A stretch of DNA of 64,000 bases, from positions 1,116,001 to 1,180,000 of the forward strand of contig NZ_CP072110.1 of the NCBI RefSeq assembly GCF_017638545.1. Reading direction: 5' to 3'. The position numbers and the translations under genes are program-made. The notes beneath the pieces were generated by a model, which was given only the letters and a program-made list of their open reading frames with translations, did no database searches and was not told the origin of the DNA. Positions 27,818-35,218 of the stretch are shown piece by piece. Positions within the stretch are counted from its first letter, which is position 1; each line of letters opens with the position of its first letter. Source of the DNA: Psychrosphaera ytuae (GTDB lineage: Bacteria; Pseudomonadota; Gammaproteobacteria; Enterobacterales; Alteromonadaceae).

Positions 27818-29014
27818 TTAACCTTTGTTTAAAAGCGGATTACTGGATAGTTTGTCAATGCTATAACGCGTTTTCCATTGACTCAAAGCATCAAACAATA
27901 AAGCTTGTCGCCATGGCAAATCAAATTCTGGTACCGAGCTGTTAGGTACTTTCCATTGCCACTGAATGTATTGATTTAACTGCTTTTTGGTTGCCAGCAA
28001 CGGCAGAGGAACATCGTGTTGCTTACTCGCTTCGGTTACCAATTGCTTTAAATACTTAAATGCCTGTTTATAATCCGAAAAATCAGTAAGACGCGGGATC
28101 ACATCTGGGCAATCATTCAACTCTAAAGCCTTGGCGCGTTCAACACATTGCAGCATGGCTTTGCCATGAATTCTAATCTCACTAGGATGAATGTTCGGAA
28201 TATTTTTAAGACTCGCCAAATCACTAGGTCGACGCTGGGCGATAGCAAATAAAGAAGCATCTTTTGCGACAAAACCTAATGCTAGGTTCTTTTTAACCGC
28301 TTGCTGATAACGCCAAATACTAAGCTCTTTTAAAATTGCTAACTCTCGACGCTTGAGTTGCCAGCCATTACCAAAGTCCAAATAGAGCTTTTGAATGTCT
28401 TTTTCTTGGCGTTTTTGATCGACCTTAAGCTGAGCTTCTAATAAGTTGAACTCTGCCAAGCCACGTGTTTGCAACTCATCATTAAACGCGTGATAAAGAG
28501 GTAACAAGTACTTAACATCATTGGCAGCATAATGCAGCTGTGTTTCGTCTAAAGGTCGCTTAAGCCAATTAGTACGAGCTTCACCTTTATCTAGAGTAAT
28601 ACCTAAGGTCTGTTCAACGGCAGCTCCGAAACCAAGCACGGTCCCCTCGTTTAAAAACTGTCCGGCTATTTGAGTATCAAATAATGGCTGTGGCAATCGA
28701 CCCGAGTAAACCTTAAAGACCTCTAGGTCTTCATGGCAAGAGTGCAACACCTTGACGATATTTTGATTTGTTAACAACGCCCAAAACGGCTCTAAATCCA
28801 ACTCCACAAGCGGATCGATTAACACCAAACTTTGACCGTCATAAGCCTGAATCAGTCCCAACTGCGCATAAAAAGTACGAGTTCTGACAAATTCTGTATC
28901 CAAGGCCAAAACTTTACATTGCTGAGCTTGGGCACAAAATGCGTTCAATTCACTTTGGGTTTCAATATAGGTGTATTCTGTTGAAGTTTGAGTCACTGTA
29001 TCTCTCTTTATCAT
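27818..29014 (-). CDS. rnd: Ribonuclease D
   Basis: RNase D is a 3'-to-5' exonuclease that trims tRNA precursors. From the ATG at 29014 the product is 398 residues (E. coli 375). The DEDDy active site is complete: LALDTEFVR (exo I, near 37), LHSCHEDLEVF (exo II) and YAANDVKYLLPLY (exo III, with its Tyr). An HRDC domain follows (about 210-290). A GTG at 28996, with AAGAGAG just upstream, is an alternative start that would remove six residues. It is downstream of fadD, as in many relatives. Confidence 0.95.
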   Translation of the reverse strand: MIKRDTVTQTSTEYTYIETQSELNAFCAQAQQCKVLALDTEFVRTRTFYAQLGLIQAYDGQSLVLIDPLVELDLEPFWALLTNQNIVKVLHSCHEDLEVFKVYSGRLPQPLFDTQIAGQFLNEGTVLGFGAAVEQTLGITLDKGEARTNWLKRPLDETQLHYAANDVKYLLPLYHAFNDELQTRGLAEFNLLEAQLKVDQKRQEKDIQKLYLDFGNGWQLKRRELAILKELSIWRYQQAVKKNLALGFVAKDASLFAIAQRRPSDLASLKNIPNIHPSEIRIHGKAMLQCVERAKALELNDCPDVIPRLTDFSDYKQAFKYLKQLVTEASKQHDVPLPLLATKKQLNQYIQWQWKVPNSSVPEFDLPWRQALLFDALSQWKTRYSIDKLSSNPLLNKG

Positions 29015-29036
29015 CACAATTTGCTTTTTTGAGCAC

Positions 29037-29063
29037 AAAAAAAGCCGACATACGCCGGCTTTT
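29037..29063 (-). terminator. Terminator between fadD and rnd
   Basis: On the minus strand AAAAGCCG pairs with CGGCTTTT across an 8-base loop, and a T-run continues. It lies about 20 bases beyond the fadD stop, so fadD is probably a separate unit from rnd. Confidence 0.78.
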
Positions 29064-29083
29064 AATTTAAGTCTAAAGAAGGA

Positions 29084-30754
29084 TTAATCCTTTAGTTTGC
29101 GACGTAAAATTTTGCCTACGTTAGATTTTGGCAATTCTTCACGGAATTCTACCAGTTTAGGAACTTTATATCCTGTTAATCTTTCACGACAATGCTCAAT
29201 CACATCTGCTTCGGTTAGGTTAGGATCTTTCTTAACCACAAAGACTTTAACTACTTCGCCCGAAACTTCATGCGGTACACCAATAGCGGCACACTCAAGT
29301 ACGCCTTCGTGTGTAACAATAACGTCTTCGATTTCATTTGGGAATACGTTGAAGCCAGACACTAAAATCATGTCTTTTTTACGGTCAACAATGTACAACA
29401 AGCCTTCTTCGTCCATCTTGGCGATGTCACCCGTCGCCAACCAGCCGTCATTTAAAACTTCAGCTGTAGCTTCTGCTCGACCAAGGTAGCCTTTCATTAC
29501 TTGAGGACCTTTAACCAAAAGCTCGCCTGCTTCACCCATCTTAACGTCTTGACCTTCTTCGTTAACTAATCGAACGTCCGTTGATGGAGTAGCAACACCG
29601 ATACTACCTGTGTACTTTCCGATGTCATAAGGCACAAAAGATACCACAGGTGAACACTCGGTCAGGCCATAACCTTCTAACAAATCACAACCAGTAACGT
29701 TTAACCAACGCTCAGCTACCGCGCGTTGAACCGCCATGCCACCACCGATGCTCAACTTTAATTTTGAAAAGTCTAGCTCTGAAAAGCCAGGGGTGTTTAA
29801 CAAGCCGTTAAATAAAGTATTTACGCCACTGATAGCAGTAAACTTAACTTTGCTTAATTCTTTTACGAACCCAGGCATATCACGTGGGTTTGTGATCAAT
29901 ACGTTGGTACCGCCATATTTGATAAACAGCAGGCCATTAGCAGTTAATGCAAAGATATGGTACAGCGGCAGTGCTGTAATAATCGTATCTTCACCTTCTT
30001 TTAAACAAGGGCCTAACAACGCAGATACTTGCTCAAGGTTTGCTACCATATTTGCATGGGTTAGCATTGCACCTTTAGAAACACCCGTTGTGCCACCTGT
30101 GTATTGTAAAAAGGCAAGATCTTCACCTACCACTTTTACTGGTGTTAAAGTTTGTTGGCGCCCCTGAGATAAAGCTTGTTTAAATGGAATAGCATTCGGT
30201 AGGTTGTAGGCTGGGACCATTTTTTTGACATGCTTAACAACAAAATCAACGATAAACCCTTTAAAGCCTAACAAGTCACCCATCTTCGTCAAGATGACAT
30301 GTTCAACCGATGTATTCTCAATGATTTGGTCTAATGTAGACGCAAAGTTATCAACGATAATGATTGCTTTCGTACCACTGTCGTTAAGCTGGTGCTCTAA
30401 TTCACGAGGTGTATAAAGCGGGTTAACGTTTACAACCACGGCACCAATTCGGTGAATTGCTAATAAAGCAATTGGGTACTGAAGTAAGTTTGGCATCATG
30501 ATCGCAACAGCATCACCTTTCTTGATGTTTAAGGTGTTTTGTAAATAAGCTGCGAAAGCCTCTGCTTGCTGATCAAGCTCGCGATAGGTTATAGATTTAC
30601 CCATATTAACGTACGCGTCTTTATCGGCGAATTTTTTCACGCTCTCTGCTACGACATCTAACAGTGAGTGCTGTGGATCAAGGTTTATTTCTGTTGGTAC
30701 GTTTTTAGGATATTTATTTAACCAAATCTTGTCCAAAACGAACTCCTGAATCAA
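29084..30754 (-). CDS. fadD: Long-chain fatty acid--CoA ligase FadD
   Basis: FadD activates long-chain fatty acids to acyl-CoA at the inner membrane for beta-oxidation. The 556-residue product (E. coli 561) has the AMP-binding motif YTGGTTGVSKGAMLTH (about 214-229) and the fatty-acyl-CoA synthetase signature with DGWLATGDIAKMDEEG, then DRKKDMILVSGFNVFPNEIE (about 430-475). The final Lys region SNVGKILRRKL is intact. A palindrome about 50 bases upstream may be a FadR-type operator. Confidence 0.96.
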   Translation of the reverse strand: MIQEFVLDKIWLNKYPKNVPTEINLDPQHSLLDVVAESVKKFADKDAYVNMGKSITYRELDQQAEAFAAYLQNTLNIKKGDAVAIMMPNLLQYPIALLAIHRIGAVVVNVNPLYTPRELEHQLNDSGTKAIIIVDNFASTLDQIIENTSVEHVILTKMGDLLGFKGFIVDFVVKHVKKMVPAYNLPNAIPFKQALSQGRQQTLTPVKVVGEDLAFLQYTGGTTGVSKGAMLTHANMVANLEQVSALLGPCLKEGEDTIITALPLYHIFALTANGLLFIKYGGTNVLITNPRDMPGFVKELSKVKFTAISGVNTLFNGLLNTPGFSELDFSKLKLSIGGGMAVQRAVAERWLNVTGCDLLEGYGLTECSPVVSFVPYDIGKYTGSIGVATPSTDVRLVNEEGQDVKMGEAGELLVKGPQVMKGYLGRAEATAEVLNDGWLATGDIAKMDEEGLLYIVDRKKDMILVSGFNVFPNEIEDVIVTHEGVLECAAIGVPHEVSGEVVKVFVVKKDPNLTEADVIEHCRERLTGYKVPKLVEFREELPKSNVGKILRRKLKD

Positions 30755-30803
30755 TTTGAAGGCTGAATTTTTTTATAATCAAAATAATTCGCCACTTTAC
30801 TCC

Positions 30804-30820
30804 AACTCATCGGATGAGAC
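30804..30820 (-). promoter_or_regulatory. Palindromic operator candidate upstream of fadD
   Basis: AACTCATCGGATGAGAC contains the perfect 13-base palindrome CTCATC-G-GATGAG (30806-30818). It has the same TCnGA centre as E. coli FadR sites and lies about 50 bases upstream of the fadD start. The link to a FadR-like regulator is inference. Confidence 0.5.
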
Positions 30821-30876
30821 AAATTGAAAAGTGCAAAAAGTAGTCAAACCGTTACTTTCGGTTAATATTCACGCAA

Positions 30877-31728
30877 TTATAGTAAAAATTTGCGTAACTG
30901 CTCGGCGATTTGGTCTGGAAATTCCATATGACAGTGATGGTGCCCAGGCACCTCAACACAGGTATGATTTGCATAATTTTTGGCAAACTTTGCGTAATTA
31001 TCTTTAATATTTTGATATCCGTCAGTCGCCAAAAGAATAAGAGTTGGAGCCTTAATCGCTGAAATAATTTGAGCTGCGGCTTGGTCAGATAACCTAAGTG
31101 GTGAACCGGCTCTAAGTCTAATATCGGTTTTCCACTCAAAGCCACCTTCTACCGTTCTGATATTGCGTAGCGTTAGTATTTTAGCTGCTTCATAACCAAT
31201 GTTTCCAGCTGCTTCACGTGCCTTAATCGCGCTTTCTAAGTGTTTGTGAATGCGCTTAGACTTGTTTTTAAGGGCACGCCTTGAGTCAAATGCCTCTCGC
31301 ATATCAGCGACTAAACTATCAACTTTTTGTGTTACTAACCCTGCTGCATCAATCAAAACCAATTTTTCGATCTTTTCTGGGAATAAACCAGCAATGACAG
31401 TGGTAAGCATGCCACCAAGAGAATGACCCAGTAGAATAGGCGGCTCAGATAAATTTAATGCATCTATAAAATCGACTATATCTTCAACCCAATCAATAAA
31501 ATGATAATGACCAGCCGCATTGCGATGATCAGAATCACCATGACCCGGTAAGTCGGGCATGATCCAATGATATTCGGGGAGTTCTTTTTGTAGGGGAACA
31601 AATGATGCCGCGTTATCTAGCCAACCATGGAGTGCTATGACAGTCGTGGCATTAGGCTTACCTGACGATTCAAGGTAAGCCATTACGCCGGAAGGAAGGT
31701 CTATCTTACTCGTCTTCACTCGATTCAA
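30877..31728 (-). CDS. Alpha/beta hydrolase
   Basis: A 283-residue cytoplasmic alpha/beta hydrolase. The oxyanion region is LHGWLDNAAS (about 29-38). The nucleophile elbow is GHSLGG (about 100-105), a late Asp is in LLATDGYQN (about 235), and the catalytic His is in GHHHCHMEFP (about 262-271), so the triad is complete. The substrate is unknown; the group includes esterases and epoxide-hydrolase-like enzymes. The start overlaps the end of the exported methyltransferase gene by 23 bases, so the two are co-translated. Confidence 0.85.
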   Translation of the reverse strand: MNRVKTSKIDLPSGVMAYLESSGKPNATTVIALHGWLDNAASFVPLQKELPEYHWIMPDLPGHGDSDHRNAAGHYHFIDWVEDIVDFIDALNLSEPPILLGHSLGGMLTTVIAGLFPEKIEKLVLIDAAGLVTQKVDSLVADMREAFDSRRALKNKSKRIHKHLESAIKAREAAGNIGYEAAKILTLRNIRTVEGGFEWKTDIRLRAGSPLRLSDQAAAQIISAIKAPTLILLATDGYQNIKDNYAKFAKNYANHTCVEVPGHHHCHMEFPDQIAEQLRKFLL

Positions 31729-32560
31729 TAATAGGTTTGGTAAATTTAAGTGTCATTCGGTCGCTCTCACCAATCTGCTGATATTTAAGTTGGTCAAGTG
31801 CGCCCATCGCATAGGTTGGAGGTAGAGTATAAACCCCTCTAGGGTGGTCTTTGGTGTCTTTTTCGTTAGCATTAACTTCACTCGTTGCGACTAACTTAAA
31901 GCCAACACTCTCTACTGCGTCAATCACGTAGCTTTGACTCAAGTACCCTTCACTTGCTGAAGCCGAAATATCTGAAAACGAATCAGCTCTGTGTTGAATG
32001 ATACCTAGTGTGCCTCCGGGTTTTACTGCATCAAACACTGCTTTTAATCCAATTAACAAGTCGCCATTTTCATCCCAAATATGTAATGAGCGAATAATTA
32101 ACGCAAGATCAACAGACTCAGGTTCGGCAACTTGCAGTACTTCAGGAGGGTCTAATTCTGTAAATGTTACATCACCAAACTCCTCTTGATTAGTAACCAT
32201 TTCTCGATATTCCAGAGCAACTTTAGACCAGAAAGCTTTTCGCTTATCCTTGGAGTTTTGATTAGAGATAGAAAAAGTAGCAGCTATCAACTGGCCTTCA
32301 TCTTTGAGATAAGGCGCAAGTATTTCTGTGTACCAACCATTACCTGGCCAAACTTCCAAAACCGTGTCACTGCTTTTTAATCCAAAAAAGTTTAAAACTT
32401 CTTGTGGATGACGGTACGCGTCGCGGGCTTTGTTTTGTTCTGAGCGGTATTTTGCTGACAAAATCTCAGACAAATCACTGTCAGATGCACTCACATTGTG
32501 AGCATGGGCCCCCAAAATGAGGGCTCCAAATAACGAAATGAACGTCAACTTCATAGCCAT
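31706..32560 (-). CDS. Exported class I methyltransferase-like protein (COG4798 type)
   Basis: The 284-residue product has a signal peptide (about 1-24, ending near NVSA) before a Rossmann methyltransferase fold. Motif I is modified: VLEVWPGNGWYTEILAPYL (about 65-83) in place of the usual ExGxGxG. A PEVLQ/PESVDLALIIRSLH region forms the middle strands. Such proteins are annotated as predicted methyltransferases, but their periplasmic location is odd because SAM is not known there. It lies between a Slp-type lipoprotein gene and the hydrolase it overlaps. Confidence 0.75.
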   Translation of the reverse strand: MAMKLTFISLFGALILGAHAHNVSASDSDLSEILSAKYRSEQNKARDAYRHPQEVLNFFGLKSSDTVLEVWPGNGWYTEILAPYLKDEGQLIAATFSISNQNSKDKRKAFWSKVALEYREMVTNQEEFGDVTFTELDPPEVLQVAEPESVDLALIIRSLHIWDENGDLLIGLKAVFDAVKPGGTLGIIQHRADSFSDISASASEGYLSQSYVIDAVESVGFKLVATSEVNANEKDTKDHPRGVYTLPPTYAMGALDQLKYQQIGESDRMTLKFTKPIIESSEDE

Positions 32561-32580
32561 TTCACCTTTAGCGGATATTA

Positions 32581-33171
32581 TTATTGTTTGTTATCTTGTG
32601 ATTTTATGACACCCGTTGGCTTTTTCTTATTAGTTCCACCAATGATGTATTTGTGTCTCACGCCACCGTGCCAGTAATATCTTGGGTGGTAGCCTGGCCA
32701 AGCGTAATAAAATTCAACACGAGCTGGCGGTTGGGCTTTTTTCCATAAGTGTAAAGTTGCGTCGGTTATGGTCGGATATAAATACTCGTAATCATCAATT
32801 TTTTCGCTTTCTTTTTCTTTGATGGTACCGAGGGCTGTGATCGATTTGCCTTTTTTGTATATCTCTGGCTCTAAAAAGCCATCTACTAACACTCTAAAAC
32901 GCCCTAATGGTTCATCTTTAGTATGAGGGCGGCCAGTCGACTTTGATGGATAGTATAAAACGTCAATCTGAGTCTTGTTTGCACGGTTTTTGATATTGGC
33001 GATCACCCCGCTCCAACGCGCTTTTTGACCAATAAAACCTTCATCATTCGCTTGAACAGTTTGAAAATCAACAAGGCTAGTGCCTTCAGGAACCTGCACG
33101 GCGTCAGGGTAGCTCGCGCATCCTGTAATAACGAGAACAAGGCCAAGTAGACTACTTTTTATCAGGTTCAT
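32581..33171 (-). CDS. Slp family outer membrane lipoprotein
   Basis: The 196-residue product begins with a lipoprotein signal (lipobox VITGC, Cys at about 18). The Slp-family body shows FIGQKARWSGVIANIKN and RFRVLVDGFLEPEIYKKGK. The C-terminal end is Tyr/Trp/His-rich (WPGYHPRYYWHGG). Slp is a starvation- and stationary-phase-induced outer membrane lipoprotein in E. coli, of unclear role. A GGAGGTGAT ribosome site precedes the ATG. It heads the group with the methyltransferase and hydrolase. Confidence 0.85.
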   Translation of the reverse strand: MNLIKSSLLGLVLVITGCASYPDAVQVPEGTSLVDFQTVQANDEGFIGQKARWSGVIANIKNRANKTQIDVLYYPSKSTGRPHTKDEPLGRFRVLVDGFLEPEIYKKGKSITALGTIKEKESEKIDDYEYLYPTITDATLHLWKKAQPPARVEFYYAWPGYHPRYYWHGGVRHKYIIGGTNKKKPTGVIKSQDNKQ

Positions 33172-33281
33172 ATCACCTCCGACATCTTATTTTTCCCCCA
33201 GTATTAAAGAAAAAGTACTGATTTACCAACACTATTTCTCTATTTTTTATTATCCGTTGCAAAAACTTATAGCCAGTTTAG

Positions 33282-33725
33282 CTACGCGGTAATATCGACA
33301 TTTACCTGGCCGCGTAACAATTCACTTTGTTGTTGAGAACTCAATGAGTTGTAAGAGTTAATCGCTGTTTGACCTAGACCTGAAGCATTTTGACTTTGCT
33401 CCTGTTGGCGTGTCGCATTTTGCTCTAACTGTCTGATTGTATCTTGATTAGGAGGCGTGATTTGTTGTTGTGACGTGCCTTCAAGTCGCTCCGTTTGCAA
33501 TTCTCTTTCACGTTGACGCTGTTCTTGACGGGCAGCCTCAGAGTTCAGGTTGTCTTGCTCGCGAGTTTGGGTATTTTCGCGAACGGTTTCTAAGCGTTGA
33601 TCATCACTTACGCGCTGCTCTTCACGGTTTGAAATCTGTTGCTCTTGTTGGGCAACAACTCGCTGTTCCGCTGTTGCAAAACCGGACTGCTGTAAGTTTG
33701 GGGAAAATCGATTTACTTCTGTCAT
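33282..33725 (-). CDS. Gln/Glu/Arg-rich coiled-coil protein of unknown function
   Basis: I do not recognise this protein. It has 147 residues and is dominated by Gln, Glu, Arg, Ser and Asn. A long predicted coiled coil (about 22-110) includes QQEQQISNREEQR and RQEQRQRERELQTERLEG. There is no signal peptide or membrane segment. GGAGG lies 5 bases before the ATG at 33725 and 2 before an ATG at 33728, so I chose the former. It lies between the slp and tetR genes, on its own. Confidence 0.6.
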   Translation of the reverse strand: MTEVNRFSPNLQQSGFATAEQRVVAQQEQQISNREEQRVSDDQRLETVRENTQTREQDNLNSEAARQEQRQRERELQTERLEGTSQQQITPPNQDTIRQLEQNATRQQEQSQNASGLGQTAINSYNSLSSQQQSELLRGQVNVDITA

Positions 33726-33801
33726 CATTGCCTCCGTTTTGTGTTTGTATATCAACAAACTTGAGTTGTATTTATTTTATACAACTCTTACGTAAGCTTA
33801 G

Positions 33802-34401
33802 TTAAGGAAGTTTAAAACTGCGAATGTAATCTGCTAATGCCGCAGTTAACTCGGTAAATAGCTCGCGACATTGGCAGCTGGTGACCATTTGTGGCATCCC
33901 ATTTAAGCTGCACATAAAAAACAAAGCAACCCGTTTGGCATCGGTCTCTGGTTTTGCTTGTCCGCGCTCAATCGCCAGCTCTACGCCCGCTTGGATTATT
34001 TGTTGATGTTCTTTGAAAATAGCACTGATCCTCGTACGCAACCCCTCATCAGTTGATGAGAGTTCGGCAAGAAGATTGTGTACAGGGCAACCACTGCACA
34101 TCTCGTCGTCTGTCGCGTTTAAGGACAAGCTATCGATTATCGATGCAATTGCTTCGATTGGCTCTTCAGCACTGACAACTCCGCCCCAGCGCTCAAGAAG
34201 TTTATTCTTAAATAACTCATCTACAACGGCATAAAGCAGTTCTTGTTTGTTGCTAAAGTGATGGTAAAGCGCACCTTTAGAAACTTCGGCTTTGTTGAGT
34301 ATATCGGACAAGCTTGTGCCGTTATAACCCTTCTGATGAAACAAGCAAGCCGCTACTTCGAGCAAGTTTTGTCTTGTTCTATCTGGATCTCTCAATGCCA
34401 T
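33802..34401 (-). CDS. TetR/AcrR family transcriptional regulator
   Basis: A 199-residue repressor with an N-terminal TetR helix-turn-helix (about 10-56): AACLFHQKGYNGTSLSDILN then VSKGALYHHFSNKQEL. The C-terminal ligand domain (about 80-195) includes CSGCPVHNLLAELS, a pattern seen in the YxaF/LmrA-like branch. A palindrome (34453-34466) lies about 52 bases upstream of its start, which suggests autoregulation. No efflux pump is adjacent, so the regulated target is unknown. Confidence 0.9.
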   Translation of the reverse strand: MALRDPDRTRQNLLEVAACLFHQKGYNGTSLSDILNKAEVSKGALYHHFSNKQELLYAVVDELFKNKLLERWGGVVSAEEPIEAIASIIDSLSLNATDDEMCSGCPVHNLLAELSSTDEGLRTRISAIFKEHQQIIQAGVELAIERGQAKPETDAKRVALFFMCSLNGMPQMVTSCQCRELFTELTAALADYIRSFKLP

Positions 34402-34452
34402 GTTCTTTGCCTCAGTAAAAGTGACCTTTTGGCCTGTCTAGGGATTTTAACG

Positions 34453-34466
34453 ACCGACCAGTCGGT
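34453..34466 (-). promoter_or_regulatory. Palindromic TetR operator candidate
   Basis: ACCGACCAGTCGGT is a perfect 6-2-6 inverted repeat (ACCGAC/GTCGGT) just upstream of the tetR gene. It resembles operators of other TetR regulators, which often carry GACCGnnCGGTC-like halves. Confidence 0.6.
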
Positions 34467-34510
34467 ATAGTGTAATATGACTATGACGTTTTTATAAACA
34501 AAAAGTTCAA

Positions 34511-35215
34511 TTATCTACCAGGCAACTTTTTCCAAGTTACTTCGTCACGCACATAGTTAGGTTGGGCGAACTCTGCGTCTTTTGCGTTACCATTTTCAAA
34601 ATCAACCGCAGCTAGCGCAAATCCGTACTTCACATTCGGCAAAGTTATTTCAGTTAGAGTTACTGGAATTTGAGCCGTTAACTCTTGTTTGTAAGATTCC
34701 CAGCCGGTACCGACGGCAAATGTTTTTGTTGCATCACTGAGAGTGATACCTTTATCAGCTAATAGCGCCGCAACGTCATTTGGTTTGCACACGACATCCT
34801 CTAATACTGGCTCGGCTATACCATTGTTATTCTTGTAAACCGCAAAATAAATTTCTGACATTCTAGCGTCAATTGCGGTAACAACGATTTCAGCATTTAA
34901 TTCGGCTATTGCTTGCTGTGCCATAAGTGCTAAATTAGATACACCCGCTACTTTTAAATCAGCACCAAATGCCAAGCCTTGAGTAACCGATACACCAATT
35001 CGCACACCAGTAAAACTGCCAGGACCTTGACCGTAAATAATGCCATCTAACTCAGATAGCGATAGGCCAGCTTCACCAAGTAAATCACCCACAGCAGGCA
35101 GTAGCTTTTGGGAATGTTGTTGAGGGCATACCTCAAAATACTCAAATAGCGCTTGTTCTGTTTGTAATGCAACTGAACAGGCTTCAGTGGCGGCATCTAA
35201 TGCTAATAGTTTCAT
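34511..35215 (-). CDS. tsaB: tRNA threonylcarbamoyladenosine biosynthesis protein TsaB
   Basis: TsaB is the scaffold partner of TsaD in t6A37 modification of ANN-decoding tRNAs. The 234-residue product (E. coli 231) has the ASKHA start LALDAATEACSVAL and the motif IYGQGPGSFTGVRIGVSVTQ (about 60-79). It follows yoaA by 3 bases, the gene order also seen in E. coli. Confidence 0.96.
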   Translation of the reverse strand: MKLLALDAATEACSVALQTEQALFEYFEVCPQQHSQKLLPAVGDLLGEAGLSLSELDGIIYGQGPGSFTGVRIGVSVTQGLAFGADLKVAGVSNLALMAQQAIAELNAEIVVTAIDARMSEIYFAVYKNNNGIAEPVLEDVVCKPNDVAALLADKGITLSDATKTFAVGTGWESYKQELTAQIPVTLTEITLPNVKYGFALAAVDFENGNAKDAEFAQPNYVRDEVTWKKLPGR

Positions 35216-35218
35216 AAA

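Noticed and set aside
33470..33805. Plus-strand frame of 111 codons
   Set aside because: It is antisense to the Gln-rich gene, where low-complexity codons rarely give stops on the other strand.
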